NCBI GenBank assembly: GCA_947683625.1
Contig: CANTUR010000037.1
Coordinates: 3,186,501-3,250,500, forward strand
Direction of reading: 5' to 3'
Length of the DNA stretch: 64,000 nucleotides
DNA from: Mallotus nudiflorus
Taxonomy: Eukaryota; Streptophyta; Magnoliopsida; Malpighiales; Euphorbiaceae
In this document: positions 38,901 to 50,600 of the stretch, one piece after another
Numbering within the stretch: position 1 is the first letter of the stretch
How the letters are laid out: every line of letters begins with the position of its first letter
Program-made: the position numbers and the translations under genes
The notes under the pieces: generated by a model
The model's input: only the letters and a program-made list of their open reading frames with translations
Told to the model about the DNA's origin: nothing
Database searches by the model: none

Positions 38901-39464
38901 CAAGTAAGAGATATCAAAGTCATTTTAGCAAGAAAGTTGCCAAAATAAAACCGAATTAAAAATTCAATAGAGCAAAACATGAATTGGTAAAATTGGCACA
39001 TTAATGAGTCAAGATTCACTAGTTCTTTCGGCTAAAATACATTGGCACAATAACTTCAAGACATCTCAAGCATTCAACAGTGAACAAATCTTGGAAAATG
39101 GCCAAATTCATCTTAATGGAATTTGGCTAAACAAATATTTATCAAATAAAATTGATAAATAGCCTCAAGCAATACTTATTCCTTAAAGAGAAAAGGCACA
39201 AACATCACCAACAAAGAACAATAAATCCAAATTCATAATGCATAAACAAAAGCTAAATAAGAGCAACATCTCAAAATTTAATAAAAAAAATTAGCTTGAG
39301 AACAAAAGTTACCTTGATTAAATTTTCTTCTTAAATAAACTTTTAGTGGAGATTGTTGTAACTTAGCTTGAGGAAATGCCTTAAGAGAACTTGGAGAATG
39401 GGAAAAGTGAGCAAATCTGATAAGAGCAACCTTGAAAATGGTGAGTTAGCAGGAATCTGGCTTG
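35916..39464 (+). other. Noncoding interior of the old LTR element with recurring TTTTGGCTAAA-like motif
   Basis: No gag, pol or host gene was recognised in 3.5 kb. Short words around TTTGGCTAA(A) recur irregularly along the plus strand, for example near 37660, 38235, 38640, 38865, 39030 and 39120, with variants such as TTTTGGCAA. The full-length Tekay element interrupts the region at 39470. Confidence 0.5.
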
Positions 39465-39469
39465 GAGTA

Positions 39470-42400
39470 TGTAATATCCCGTGTTTTTAAAATATTTTTA
39501 CACTGTACCGGGATATGCAGTGTTAATAATTTCTGTATATTATATGATATTTTTATGAGTTGATATGTATTTAAAACCTATTTTAACTACTGTGTATTAT
39601 TTTCAGTGTTTTACGTAAAATTTTCCCGGGACTTGCATTTTCGGGGAAATTTTCACGTAAACAATGTATTATTAATTGTTTTAAATGTATTTACGGACTT
39701 GCATGAACTCATACATATTTTTAAATTATTAAATAAAGCCTGTGTGTGTATAATTATTTAATTAGGGTTTATTATTACCCTAATATTTTATTAAGTATTT
39801 ATTTGTTTTATTGTTATTTAATTAATTTTATTTAGTATAAAGTATTAAAATATTAATATTTTATGTGTGTGGTGTATATTTGATGTGTGTAATTTAATAT
39901 TATTTTAATATATAGTATAAAGTATATATATATACATATATTTGTCAAAAATCAAAAAGTTTGGAAAATTACCATTTTGCCCCCGATCATCCCTTTCTTC
40001 CCTGATTCTTCCCTTCTCCATTTTCGGTCGCTGCCATGCCGTTTCTTCACCTTGGGTGTGCCACCGTCTTCCCCGACCAATTTCGCCGCCTGAGGAGGCC
40101 GTTTCCGGCGTCTGGAGATCGATTTTGGCCGGAGAAGCCGAAAATCGATCCACCGTCGATCACGTCGATTCCGACCACCGTTTTTGACACCGCTGGTCTC
40201 TTTCTTCTCCTTGAGCTCCGGTGAGTGTGATTCTAGCTTTGGTTTGAGCTAAAATGGTCTAGAATTGCTTAGGTTTCGATTTTGTCAATTTCGGCCAATT
40301 AGGGTTTTCAATTTTTTTGAGCTTCGAGTTGGATGATTCATGAAAACTTCCTTCACAAATGTTGTTCCTAGTTGCTTAATCTACATTTATGAATTTTTGT
40401 AGAATTTTTGGAGATTTTTTGGATTTTTGGGTATTTTTGAATATTTTAATATTATTTTCTAATTTTCGGAAATTAATTATTTAAATTATGAAATTTGAGT
40501 TTATTGTTGAATTAGGTGTTGAAATGAATTATAGGAATTTATTTGGAATTTCTATGAATTTCTAAGTATTTATTTTGAATTATTGAAGTTTATGGAATTT
40601 TGGAAAAATTAGGTTAATGTGTTTTTATTTGAATTTAATTGGTTAATTGAGTTTAAATATTGATATTATGGATAAATATGTTGAGAAAATTAATTTTGGG
40701 TAATTTTATGATTTTTGATGAATTTTTGAAGTAATTTAAGTATATTTATATATATAGGGGTATTTTGGTAATTTTACCCTAAATTGTCTAAAAATGTAAT
40801 TTAATTGGTTTTAATAGTTATTTAAGGTATAAAAATGATTTCTACAAAATATTTAGTATTTTTAACTAATTAAAACTATTTTTCGTGAATTATTTTTAAT
40901 TATATATAATATACGATTTTTCTAATAAAATGAGTTTTAATCGGTTTTTATAGTGTTTCAAGGTTAATTATGTAATTTTTACCTATGAGATGTATTACTA
41001 TGTTGTGAGGATATTTTTATTATATCTGGAATTATTCTGTGTTTGTGGACCCCGGTCGACAGATTGTAGTCTGGAGTCCGACCGAGGGGTTGTGGATTTT
41101 TGTTGAGCTTGTATTTCGAAGTGTGTTTCTTTGCAGGGTCGGCTCTACTCTTTTGAGTAGAGAGATGTCCGTTTTACAGGGGAGGTTCTGCCGGATTTTC
41201 GATAGAATTCTCGTAAAACGTGATATCCGGTCGAACCCTAATTCTGTTTCCGTATTTTAATACTCTAGATTGAATTCTAGGATTTCTGTTAGGTTTATTC
41301 TGATGTCGATTATGTATTGCTTGTTTAGTTGCACCGAGACCGAGGGCTAGTGGACCAGGCCCGTCGGACCTGTCTCGTGGAGCGCATTAGGTGAGTTACT
41401 ATACTATATATATATGCTTAGGATGCATGATTTAGAAATGCATATTTTATGTTGATTAAATATGCATAAATAATTTGATTATTTCTTAAGTTTATATTAA
41501 GTATATTTTTGGTTTATTTTTGGTATATAATAAATTATATGCATATTTTGTGAATAAAATATATTTAAAATGTTTTTAAATATATTTCCAGCTTAAGTTA
41601 TAATTTGATTGAATTCATTTGACATATATATACTTGAAATATACCTGGTTTACTTTTGGTATATTTCCGGTATATATATGGTTTATATTGTTATTTCATT
41701 TATATTCATGCATCATTTATTTTTTGTGAATGAATGTTTTATATTTAAGAATGAAGGATATCAATAGAACGTGCTACCTAGTGGGCAGCACTAGGACCGA
41801 GTACGTACCGGTACGCCTATAGTATTTAGGCTATATTACTAGCTATTTGTGGATATTGATTTGATATGATTATTGATATATGTGAGATGTGGTTTGGGTG
41901 TGATTGCTGGAGCTCGGTTGACCAAGTGTCTCGGGGCCAATCACACTGGCAGTCAGACTGCTGGAGCTCGGTTGACTTAGTGTCTCGGGGCCAGTCTACT
42001 GTCCATATGGATTAAGTGGATATATTTGGAATAAGTGAGCCTGTATGGCTAGAGTGTTGTTTAACACTATTTTCTGAGGTTGCGATATTCTAGGGTTCTA
42101 TGTGATCCTTCATAAAAGATGATTTTCAGATAAAATATATAAAAATGATTTTCTGCATCTGTATGAATTTGCCTGTATATATACATATTATATATATACT
42201 ATTGACTGTATGCATTATCACTTAGTGTGTATGTATATATCTTATAGTAATTCACTCAGTGAGGTCTGACTCCCCTCCGTTGACTATTTTTCAGGAGAGT
42301 CAACTTCTTCAGACCTCAGTAGCAGGTCGATACGCCGGATTTCTTCCGCCCCGGCTTCCTTATGTAAATTGTCTACTTGAGTCTTATTTATTTTATCTAG

Positions 42401-42699
42401 ACACTGCAGTAGTTGTGAATTAAAGTATTGGATTTCATGTACTTTATTTTAAAGAGATGTACTACATTGAAACTGGATTTGTATTAAAGATTATATATAT
42501 GTGATGAGATGAGTTTTGAATTAAATCCAGTTGATATGGATGATATTATGATATTATGATTTTTATTTTCCGCTGCATATTATATTGTTACTGTTATTAT
42601 GGCATGATTTATTTTATTTTTAGGCTTGCTACGGGTTCCGAATTCGAAAGAATTCTCGTTCCCTAGCGCCGGTCATGGCCCCTGTTTTGGGTCGTGACA
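39470..42699 (+). repeat. 5' LTR of the full-length Tekay/Del element, 3230 bp
   Basis: TGTAATATCC to GTCGTGACA. The first 440 bp are AT-rich, with a TATA-like run at 39909-39940. Beyond this come alternating GC-richer blocks (about 39975-40220, 41040-41390, 41760-42000, 42260-42363, 42624-42699) and AT-rich stretches. Confidence 0.95.
39909..39940 (+). promoter_or_regulatory. Candidate TATA region of the LTR promoter
   Basis: TATATAGTATAAAG followed by an alternating TA run, about 30-50 bp before the first GC-richer block. The same arrangement occurs at 48137-48168 in the 3' LTR. The transcription start is inferred only. Confidence 0.4.
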
Positions 42700-42703
42700 A
42701 AGT

Positions 42704-42715
42704 TGGTATCAGAGC
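42704..42715 (+). other. tRNA-iMet primer-binding site
   Basis: TGGTATCAGAGC, exact complement of the plant initiator-Met tRNA 3' end without CCA. It starts four bases after the LTR. Confidence 0.95.
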
Positions 42716-42896
42716 AGAGTTCTGTGTCAGGGCTTAGTTATGTGAGTTGTGGCCCTAGTTTTAAAGTTGTGCTTTCTGTTGGACTACTGCAGTGTATTAG
42801 GTTCGAGTATGTCTTGATAAGTATTCTTTGCTGTAGTTTTCAGCGTTATTCTTTCGTTGTCTGTTTTGTCTGAATCTTTCCGTTTGTCTTTTCAGA

Positions 42897-43784
42897 ATGA
42901 GGAGGCGAGCGCGTGTCGCTCCACCGGTTGTTGAGGCCGAGGATGATGAGTCTTTTCAGGATGAGGTTTTACCTCCTGAGCCGCCAGTTAGACGTAGAGG
43001 TCGTGGCAGAGGTAGACCTCGAGGAGCGGCAGGTCGCCGTAGGCAGAGAGAGTTACAGGACGAGGAGCCTGTTGAGCCTGAGTTTGATGTTCCTGTTCCT
43101 CCAGTTGTTCAGCCTGTTCAGCCTGCCTATCAGCAGGGTATGTCTGACCCTGAGGCAGCTTTGTTCTATGCCCGAGTTGGCAGGATTGCTTTTGATGGTA
43201 CTTCTGATCCTTTAGATTTTCTGCATGCGATTGAGACTAGGACTCGAACTGCTCATACCGAGTACCAGAGGATCATGATCATCGAGTTGTCTGTTGAGGG
43301 ACCAGCTCTAGATTGGTTCATTCAGATGATCCAGCCCTATATGATGACGATGACCTGGGCTCAGTTTCGAGAGCGGTTCATGAGGAGATTTTGTCCAGAG
43401 CCTCTTCGTTTGAGTTATCGTCTCCGTTTGACTAGTATTTCTTATGGAGATCGATCTGTAGAGGAGTATACCCGAGAGTTTCTTCGTCTGGGTAGATATG
43501 CTGAGGATCTGATGCGAGATCAGTATTTCGCAGTCACTACGTATGTTACTGGTTTGGGCTCAGCTTTTGCTGGTATGCCTACAGCAGGCCTTACTCTCGA
43601 GTCTGTGATTGAGCTAGCTAAGGAGATTGAGCTGAGATTAGTTAGGCAAGGAGCGATGCCTGATTATTATCAGTTGGGAGTTCAGTCGAGTGGATTGCAG
43701 GCTACTCCATATTCGAGTTTTCATGTTGGTTCGAGTAGTCAGCAGCGAGGTTCGACTCAGCAGAGTCAGAGGCAGCAGCAGTGA
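42897..43784 (+). pseudogene. Gag, capsid part, ended by a nonsense change
   Basis: 295 codons from an ATG 181 bp after the primer-binding site. The N-terminus is basic (MRRRARVAPPV, RRRGRGRGRPRGAAGRRRQR). The retrotransposon Gag domain spans about 80-235: SDPEAALFYARVGRIAFDG, LDWFIQMIQPYMMTMTWAQF, RFMRRFCPEPL, EEYTREFLRLGRYAED. The frame ends at TGA (43782-43784), where the minus-strand relative has CGA, and the next ORF continues in the same frame. The stop is therefore a single C-to-T mutation, not a natural gag end. In a working copy Gag assembles the cytoplasmic particle that packages element RNA. Confidence 0.92.
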
Positions 43785-44975
43785 GTGCATCGGAGCAGTA
43801 GACATGGCCGTGGAGGTCAGCGTAGATCATTCAGATTTGGGTCAGGTGCTTCGAGTAGTAGCAGTGGTCGTAGTTCTGGATCAGCGGCCAGTGTTTGTCA
43901 GACTTGTGGTAGAGTCCATCAGGGACCGTGTTATCTGACACCACTGACATGTTTCAGATGCGGGCAGACAGGACATTTTGCCAGATCGTGTCCTTATTCT
44001 GGGTATCAGCAGCAGCAGATTTCGCGATTCCCACAGCAGTCGATTACTAGTGCAGCACCCGTGCCATTTCAGTTACCACCAGCCCAGCATCAGAGTTCCA
44101 CTCAGTTTGTTCCACAGCAGAGTCGTGGTAGAGGTACTAGAGGAGGTGCCAGAGGCGTTGGCCAGGCTTCTACCAGTCAGCAGGGAGGTCGAGGTCAGGC
44201 CAGAGTTTTCCATCTGACTCAGCAGGATGCTCAGGCATCTAATGCAGTCGTGGCAGGTATTGTTTCTGTTTGTTACCTGGATGCTTGGGTTTTGTTTGAT
44301 CCGGGTGCCACGCATTCGTTTGTTTCTCCTGTTTTTGCTTCTAAATCTTGTTGGCAAGCTTCGAGGATGGCTTTTCCTTTGTCTGTTGCCACTCCTCTGA
44401 GCGATTCCTTGGACGCCGATATTGTTCTTTCTGGTTGTCCAGTTCTCGTGGGAGATAGAGAATTACCCGCTGATTTGATATTGTTGGATGTGATGGAGTT
44501 TGATGTTATTTTAGGAATGGATTGGTTATCTCAGCACTTTGCCGTGGTAGATTGCAGGAATAAGGAGGTGACTTTTAGAATTCCTGGTGAAGAAGATTTT
44601 AAGTTTGTTGGTGATAGGAGTTCAGCACCTCAGAATCTTATTTCTGCTATTACAGCTAGGAAATTATTGAGGAAAGGTTGTCAGGGGTTTTTGGCATTGG
44701 TCAGGGATACTTCAGTGGAGAAGTTGTTACTCACAGATGTTCCGGTTGCTTGTGAGTTTCCTGATGTTTTTCCCGAGGAGTTACCAGGTTTACCACCTCA
44801 TAGAGAGATTGAGTTCTGTATAGATGTGGTTCCAGGTACTACTCCTATATCTATGCCACCCTATCGTATGGCTCCTGCAGAGTTGAGAGAGTTGAAGGAG
44901 CAGTTGCAAGAGTGTTGGATAAGGGTTTTATCAGACCTAGTGTTTCTCCTTGGGGTGCACCAGTCCTGTTTGTGA
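43785..44975 (+). pseudogene. Gag nucleocapsid zinc knuckle, protease and start of RT, ended by frameshift
   Basis: In frame with the preceding segment. Residues 38-49 hold CQTCGRVHQGPC. A CCHC knuckle follows (C56, C59, H64, C69; CFRCGQTGHFARSC), then a Gln/Arg-Gly linker. The aspartic protease motif is DPGATHSF, with D173 catalytic (44301-44303) and Pro in the usual Ser/Thr place, a variant shared by the minus-strand relative. The start of RT (PYRMAPAELRELKEQL) is present. At about 44910-44913 one base is missing relative to the minus-strand copy, and the frame runs out at 44975. Confidence 0.92.
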
Positions 44976-45388
44976 AGAAGAAGGATGGTACCCTGAGACT
45001 GTGCATTGACTACAGAGAGTTGAATAAGGTGACGATGAAGAATAAGTATCCTCTCCCGAGGATAGATGATTTGTTTGATCAGCTACAGGGTGCACAGTTC
45101 TTTTCTAAGGTCGACTTGAGGTCAGGTTATCATCAGCTGCGGATTAGTGAACCTGATATTCTGAAGACAGCGTTTCGCACTCGTTATGGTCATTATGAGT
45201 TTCTGGTGATGTCTTTTGGTTTGACTAATGCACCAGCAGCTTTTATGGACCTAATGAACAGAGTATTCAGACCGTATGTGGATCAGTTTGTAGTAGTCTT
45301 CATTGATGATATACTGGTATATTCAAGGAGTATGGAAGAGCATGTATATCACTTGAGGATTGTACTACGGACACTGAGAGATCATTAG
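44912..45388 (+). pseudogene. Reverse transcriptase core, between a frameshift and a nonsense change
   Basis: Continues RT in the shifted frame: DKGFIRPSVSPWGAPVLFVK, CIDYRELNKVT, KVDLRSGYHQ, TAFRTRYGHYEF, FGLTNAPAAF and the catalytic FIDDIL (second and third aspartates at 45305-45310). All RT motifs look intact. The frame ends at TAG (45386-45388), where the minus-strand relative has CAG; the reading continues in frame beyond it. RT copies element RNA into cDNA. Confidence 0.92.
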
Positions 45389-45421
45389 CTTTATGCTAAA
45401 TTCTCGAAGTGTGATTTCTGG

Positions 45422-47647
45422 ATGGAGAGTGTTTCTTTTCTTGGACACGTAGTGTCTAAAGAAGGTATTCAGGTTGATCCACAGAAGGTTGAGGCAGTAT
45501 CTGAGTGGCCTAGACCTACTTCTGTTATGGAGATTCAGAGTTTTCTGGGTTTAGCCGGGTATTATAGGCGGTTTGTGCAGGATTTTTCTAGGATTGCAGC
45601 CCCTATGACTCGCTTGACTCAGAAGAATGTTAGATTCGAGTGGTCAGAAGCTTGTGAGAACAGTTTTCAGTTATTGAAGGAGAAGTTGACCACAGTGCCA
45701 GTATTAGCTTTGCCTAATAGTGTGGATAAGTTCATAGTTTACTGTGATGCCTCTAGAATTGGTCTTGGTTGTGTGTTGATGCAGAATGGAAGGGTGATAG
45801 CCTATGCTTCGAGGCAGTTGAAGAAGCATGAGCATAATTATCCTACACATGATCTTGAGATGGCTGCAGTGATCTTTGCTTTGAAGATTTGGAGACATTA
45901 TTTATACGGGGTGACTTGTGAGATATTTACTGATCACAAGAGCCTTAAGTACATTTTTCAGCAGCGAGATCTGAATTTGAGGCAGAGAAGATGGTTGGAA
46001 TTGTTGAAGGATTATGATTGCGAGATTCTTTACCATCCGGGTAAAGCTAATGTGGTAGCAGATGCCTTGAGTAGGAAGTCCTCAGGTAGTCTTGCTCACA
46101 TCGGTGTTGAGAGGAGACCATTGATCCAGGAATTACATCTGTTGGTGGATCAAGGTCTGATGATGAAGATTAGTAGATCAGGTGGATTGTTAGCTCAATT
46201 TAAAGTGCGATCTGTACTAAGGGATAGGATTAAAGCAGCTCAGAGCCGAGATCCTATTCTAGAAGAGCTTGCAGAGAATGTCAGAGCAGGGAAGTTCACT
46301 GATTTCACACTCGATGATGATGGTGTGTTGTGGATCAGTGGTAGATTGTGTGTTCCTGATGTGGATGACTTGAGAGAGGAGATTTTAGAGGAAGCACATT
46401 CTACAGCCTACAGCGTTCATCCGGGTGTTACTAAGATGTACCACAGTATCAGAGATCTATACTGGTGGGATGGATTGAAGAAGGATGTTGCTGATTATGT
46501 TGCTAAGTGCTTGACGTGTCAGCAAATGAAAGCCGAACATCAGAAGCCTTCTGGGAAGCTTCAGCCTCTTCCTATTCCCGAGTGGAAGTGGGAAAGGATA
46601 GCTATGGATTTTGTGGTCGGTTTACCTCGTTCGAAGGATGGATACGATTCCATCTGGGTGATCGTAGACAGATTGACGAAGTCTGCACATTTCTTGCCTG
46701 TGAAAGCCACATATTCAGTTGCTAGATTGGCGAAGTTGTATGTGAAGCATATTGTGTGCCTTCATGGAGTACCTGTGTCCATTGTGTCAGATAGAGGTTC
46801 AGTGTTCACTTCTCATTTTTGGCAGAAGTTGCAGGAAGCGATGGGCACTAGGTTGGATTTTAGTACTGCTTTTCATCCTCAGACAGATGGTCAGTCTGAG
46901 AGGACGATCCAGACACTGGAAGATATGTTGAGGATGTGTGTCCTGGATTTAGGAGGTAGCTGGGATGATCATTTGTCGCTTGTTGAGTTTGCATATAATA
47001 ACAGCTACCATAGCAGTATTGGTATGGCACCGTATGAGGCATTATATGGAAGGAAGTGTAGATCCCCGTTGTGTTGGGATGAGATTGGTGAGAGAGCTTT
47101 GACTGGACCAGAGATGGTTCAGGATGCTGCAGAGAAAGTCGTCGTGATCAAGCGAAGATTAGAGACTGCAGTTAGCAGACAGAAGAGTTATGCGGATCCT
47201 AGGCGCAGAGATGTGGAGTTTCAGGTTGGAGATTTCATTTTTCTGAAAGTATCTCCGATGAAGGGTGTAATGAGATTTGGCAGGAAGGGTAAGTTAGCAC
47301 CGAGATACATTGGACCGTTTGAGATTCTGGAGAGAGTTGGCACTGTTGCATATCGGTTGGATTTGCCTCCGAGTATGTCACAGGTGCATCCAGTATTTCA
47401 TATCTCGATGTTGAGGAAGTATATCTCAGATCCTTCACACGTGTTGCAACCTGATAGTGTAGAAGTGAGTGAAGATTTGACGTTTGTGGAAGAACCTGTG
47501 GCGATCGTTGATTTTCAAGTTCGACAGTTGCGATCGAAGCAGATTCCGATGGTCAAGGTTCTGTGGCGTAGCGACAGAGTTGAAGAGCATACGTGGGAGA
47601 CTGAAGCTGAGATGCGAGCTTCTTACCCGTATCTCTTTCCTTCTTGA
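45422..47647 (+). pseudogene. RNase H, integrase and chromodomain-like tail
   Basis: A 741-codon open stretch in frame with the RT segment. RNase H: D109 (YCDASRIGLG), E146, D171 (FTDHKSLKYIF). Integrase: HHCC zinc region (H326, H333, C363, C366), catalytic D396 (MDFVVGLP), D457 (SDRGSVF) and E493 (QSERTIQ), then YNNSYHSSIGMAPYEALYG and a GPF-type region (RYIGPFEI). The last 55 residues (VEEPVAIVDFQVRQLRSK, VKVLWRSDRVEEHTWETE) resemble the chromodomain-like tail of Tekay/Del elements, thought to guide insertion into heterochromatin. The stop TGA at 47645-47647 is natural. The ATG at 45422 is internal, so the piece is not expected to be made alone. Confidence 0.93.
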
Positions 47648-47682
47648 TCTTTTCTTTTTAGAATTCGGGGATGAATTCTTGT

Positions 47683-47696
47683 AAGGGGGGGGAGAC
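47683..47696 (+). other. Polypurine tract
   Basis: AAGGGGGGGGAGAC, immediately before the 3' LTR. Confidence 0.92.
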
Positions 47697-50600
47697 TGTA
47701 ATATCCCGTGTTTTTAAAATATTTTTACACTGTACCGGGATATGCGGTGTTAATAATTTCTGTATATTATATGATATTTTTATGAGTTGATATGTATTTA
47801 AAACCTATTTTAACTACTGTGTATTATTTTCAGTGTTTTACATAAAATTTTCCCGGGACTTGCATTTTCGGGGAAATTTTCACGTAAACAATGTATTATT
47901 AATTGTTTTAAATGTATTTACGGACTTGCATGAACTCATACATATTTTTAAATTATTAAATAAAGCCTGTGTGTGTATAATTATTTAATTAGGGTTTATT
48001 ATTACCCTAATATTTTATTAAGTATTTATTTGTTTTATTGTTATTTAATTAATTTTATTTAGTATAAAGTATTAAAATATTAATATTTTATGTGTGTGGT
48101 GTATATTTGATGTGTGTAATTTAATATTATTTTAATATATAGTATAAAGTATATATATATACATATATTTGTCAAAAATCAAAAAGTTTGGAAAATGACC
48201 ATTTTGCCCCCGATCATCCCTTTCTTCCCCGATTCTTCCCTTCTCCATTTTTGGTCGCTGCCGTGCCGTTTCTTCACCGTGGGTGTGCCGTCCGGTGTGC
48301 CACCGTCTTCCTCGACCAATTTCGCCGCCTGAGGAGGCTGTTTCCGGCGTCTGGAGATCAATTTTGGCCGGAGAAGCCGAAAATCGATCCACCGTCGATC
48401 ACGCCGATTCCGGCCACCGTTTTCGACACCGCCGGTCTCTTTCTTCTCCTTGAGCTCCGGTGAGTGTGATTCTAGCTTTGGTTTGAGCTAAAATGGTCTA
48501 GAATTGTTTAGGTTTCGATTTTGTCAATTTCGGCCTATTAGGGTTTTTGATTTTTTTGAGCTTCGAATTGGATGATTCATGAAAACTTCCTTCATAAATG
48601 TTGTTCCTAGTAGCTTAATCTACATGTATGAATTTTTGTAGAATTTTTGGAGATTGTTTGGATTTTTGGGTATTTTTGAATATTTTAATATTATTTTCTA
48701 ATTTTCGGAAATTAATTATTTAAATTATGAAATTTGATTTTATGGTTGAATTAGGTGTTGAAATGAATTATAGGAATTTATTTGGAATTTTTATGAATTT
48801 CTAAGTATTTATTTTGAATTATTGAAGTTTATGGAATTTTGGAAAAATTAGGTTAAATGTGTTTTTATTTGAATTTAATTGGTTAATTGAGTTTAAATAT
48901 TGATATTATGGATAAATATGTTGAGAAAATTAATTTTGGGTAATTTTATGATTTTTGGTGAATTTTTGAAGTAATTTAAGTATATTTATATATATAGGGG
49001 TATTTTGGTAATTTTACCCTAAATTGTCTAAAAATGTAATTTAATTGGTTTTAATAGTTATTTAAGGTATAAAAATGATTTCTAAAAAATATTTAGTATT
49101 TTTAACTAATTAAAACTATTTTTCGTGAATTATTTTTAATTATATATAATATACGGTTTTTCTAATAAAATGAGTTTTAATCGGTTTTTATAGTGTTTCA
49201 AGGTTAATTATGTAATTTTTACCTATGAGATGTATTACTATGTTGTGAGGATATTTTTATTATATCTGGAATTATTCTGTGTTTGTGGACCCCGGTCGAC
49301 AGATTGTAGTCTGGAGTCCGACCGAGGGGTTGTGGATTTTTGTTGAGCTTGTATTTCGAAGTGTGTTTCTTTGCAGGGTCGGCTCTACTCTTTTGAGTAG
49401 AGAGATGTCCGTTTTACAAGGGAGGTTCTGCCGGATTTTCGGTAGAATTCTCGTAAAACGTGATATCCAGTCGAACCTTAATTCTGTTTCCGTATTTTAA
49501 TACTCTAGATTGAATTCTAGGATTTCTGTTAGGTTTATTCTGATGTCGATTATTTATTGCTTGTTTAGTTGCGCCGAGACCGAGGGCTAGTGGACCAGGC
49601 CCGTCGGACCTGTCTCGTGGAGCGCATTAGGTGAGTTACTATACTATATATATATGCTTAGGATGCATGATTTAGAAATGCATGTTTTATGTTGATTAAA
49701 TATGCATAAATAATTTGATTATTTCTTAAGTTTATATTAAGTATATTTTTGGTTTATTTTTGGTATATAATAAATTATATGCATATTTTGTGAATAAAAT
49801 ATATTTAAAATGTTTTTAAATATATTTCCAGCTTAAGTTATAATTTGATTGAATTCATTTGACATATATATACTTGAAATATACCTGGTTTACTTTTGGT
49901 ATATTTCCGGTATATATATGGTTTATATTGTTATTTCATTTATATTCATGCATCATTTATTTTTTGTGAATGAATGTTTTATATTTAAGAATGAAGGATA
50001 TCAATAGAACGTGCTACCTAGTGGGCAGCACTAGGACCGAGTACGTACCGGTACGCCTATAGTATTTAGGCTATATTACTAGCTATTTGTGGATATTGAT
50101 TTGATATGATTATTGATATATGTGAGATGTGGTTTGGGTGTGATTGCTGGAGCTCGGTTGACCAAGTGTCTCGGGGCCAATCACACTGGCAGTCAGACTG
50201 CTGGAGCTCGGTTGACTTAGTGTCTCGGGGCCAGTCTACTGTCCATATGGATTAAGTGGATATATTTGGAATAAGTGAGCATGTATGGCTAGAGTGTTGT
50301 TTAACACTATTTTCTGAGGTTGCGATATTCTAGGGTTCTATGTGATCCTTCATAAAAGATGATTTTCAGATAAAATATATAAAAATGATTTTCTGCATCT
50401 GTATGAATTTGCCTGTATATATACATATTATATATATACTATTGACTGTATGCATTATCACTTAGTGTGTATGTATATATCTTATAGTAATTCACTCAGT
50501 GAGGTCTGACTCCCCTCCGTTGACTATTTTTCAGGAGAGTCAACTTCTTCAGACCTCAGTAGCAGGTCGATACGCCGGATTTCTTCCGCCCCGGCTTCCT

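Noticed and set aside
40036..40224. ORF in the first LTR block as a captured host protein
   Set aside because: Similar in the two LTRs of one element, as expected from recent duplication, but not kept in the other LTRs; no known domain.
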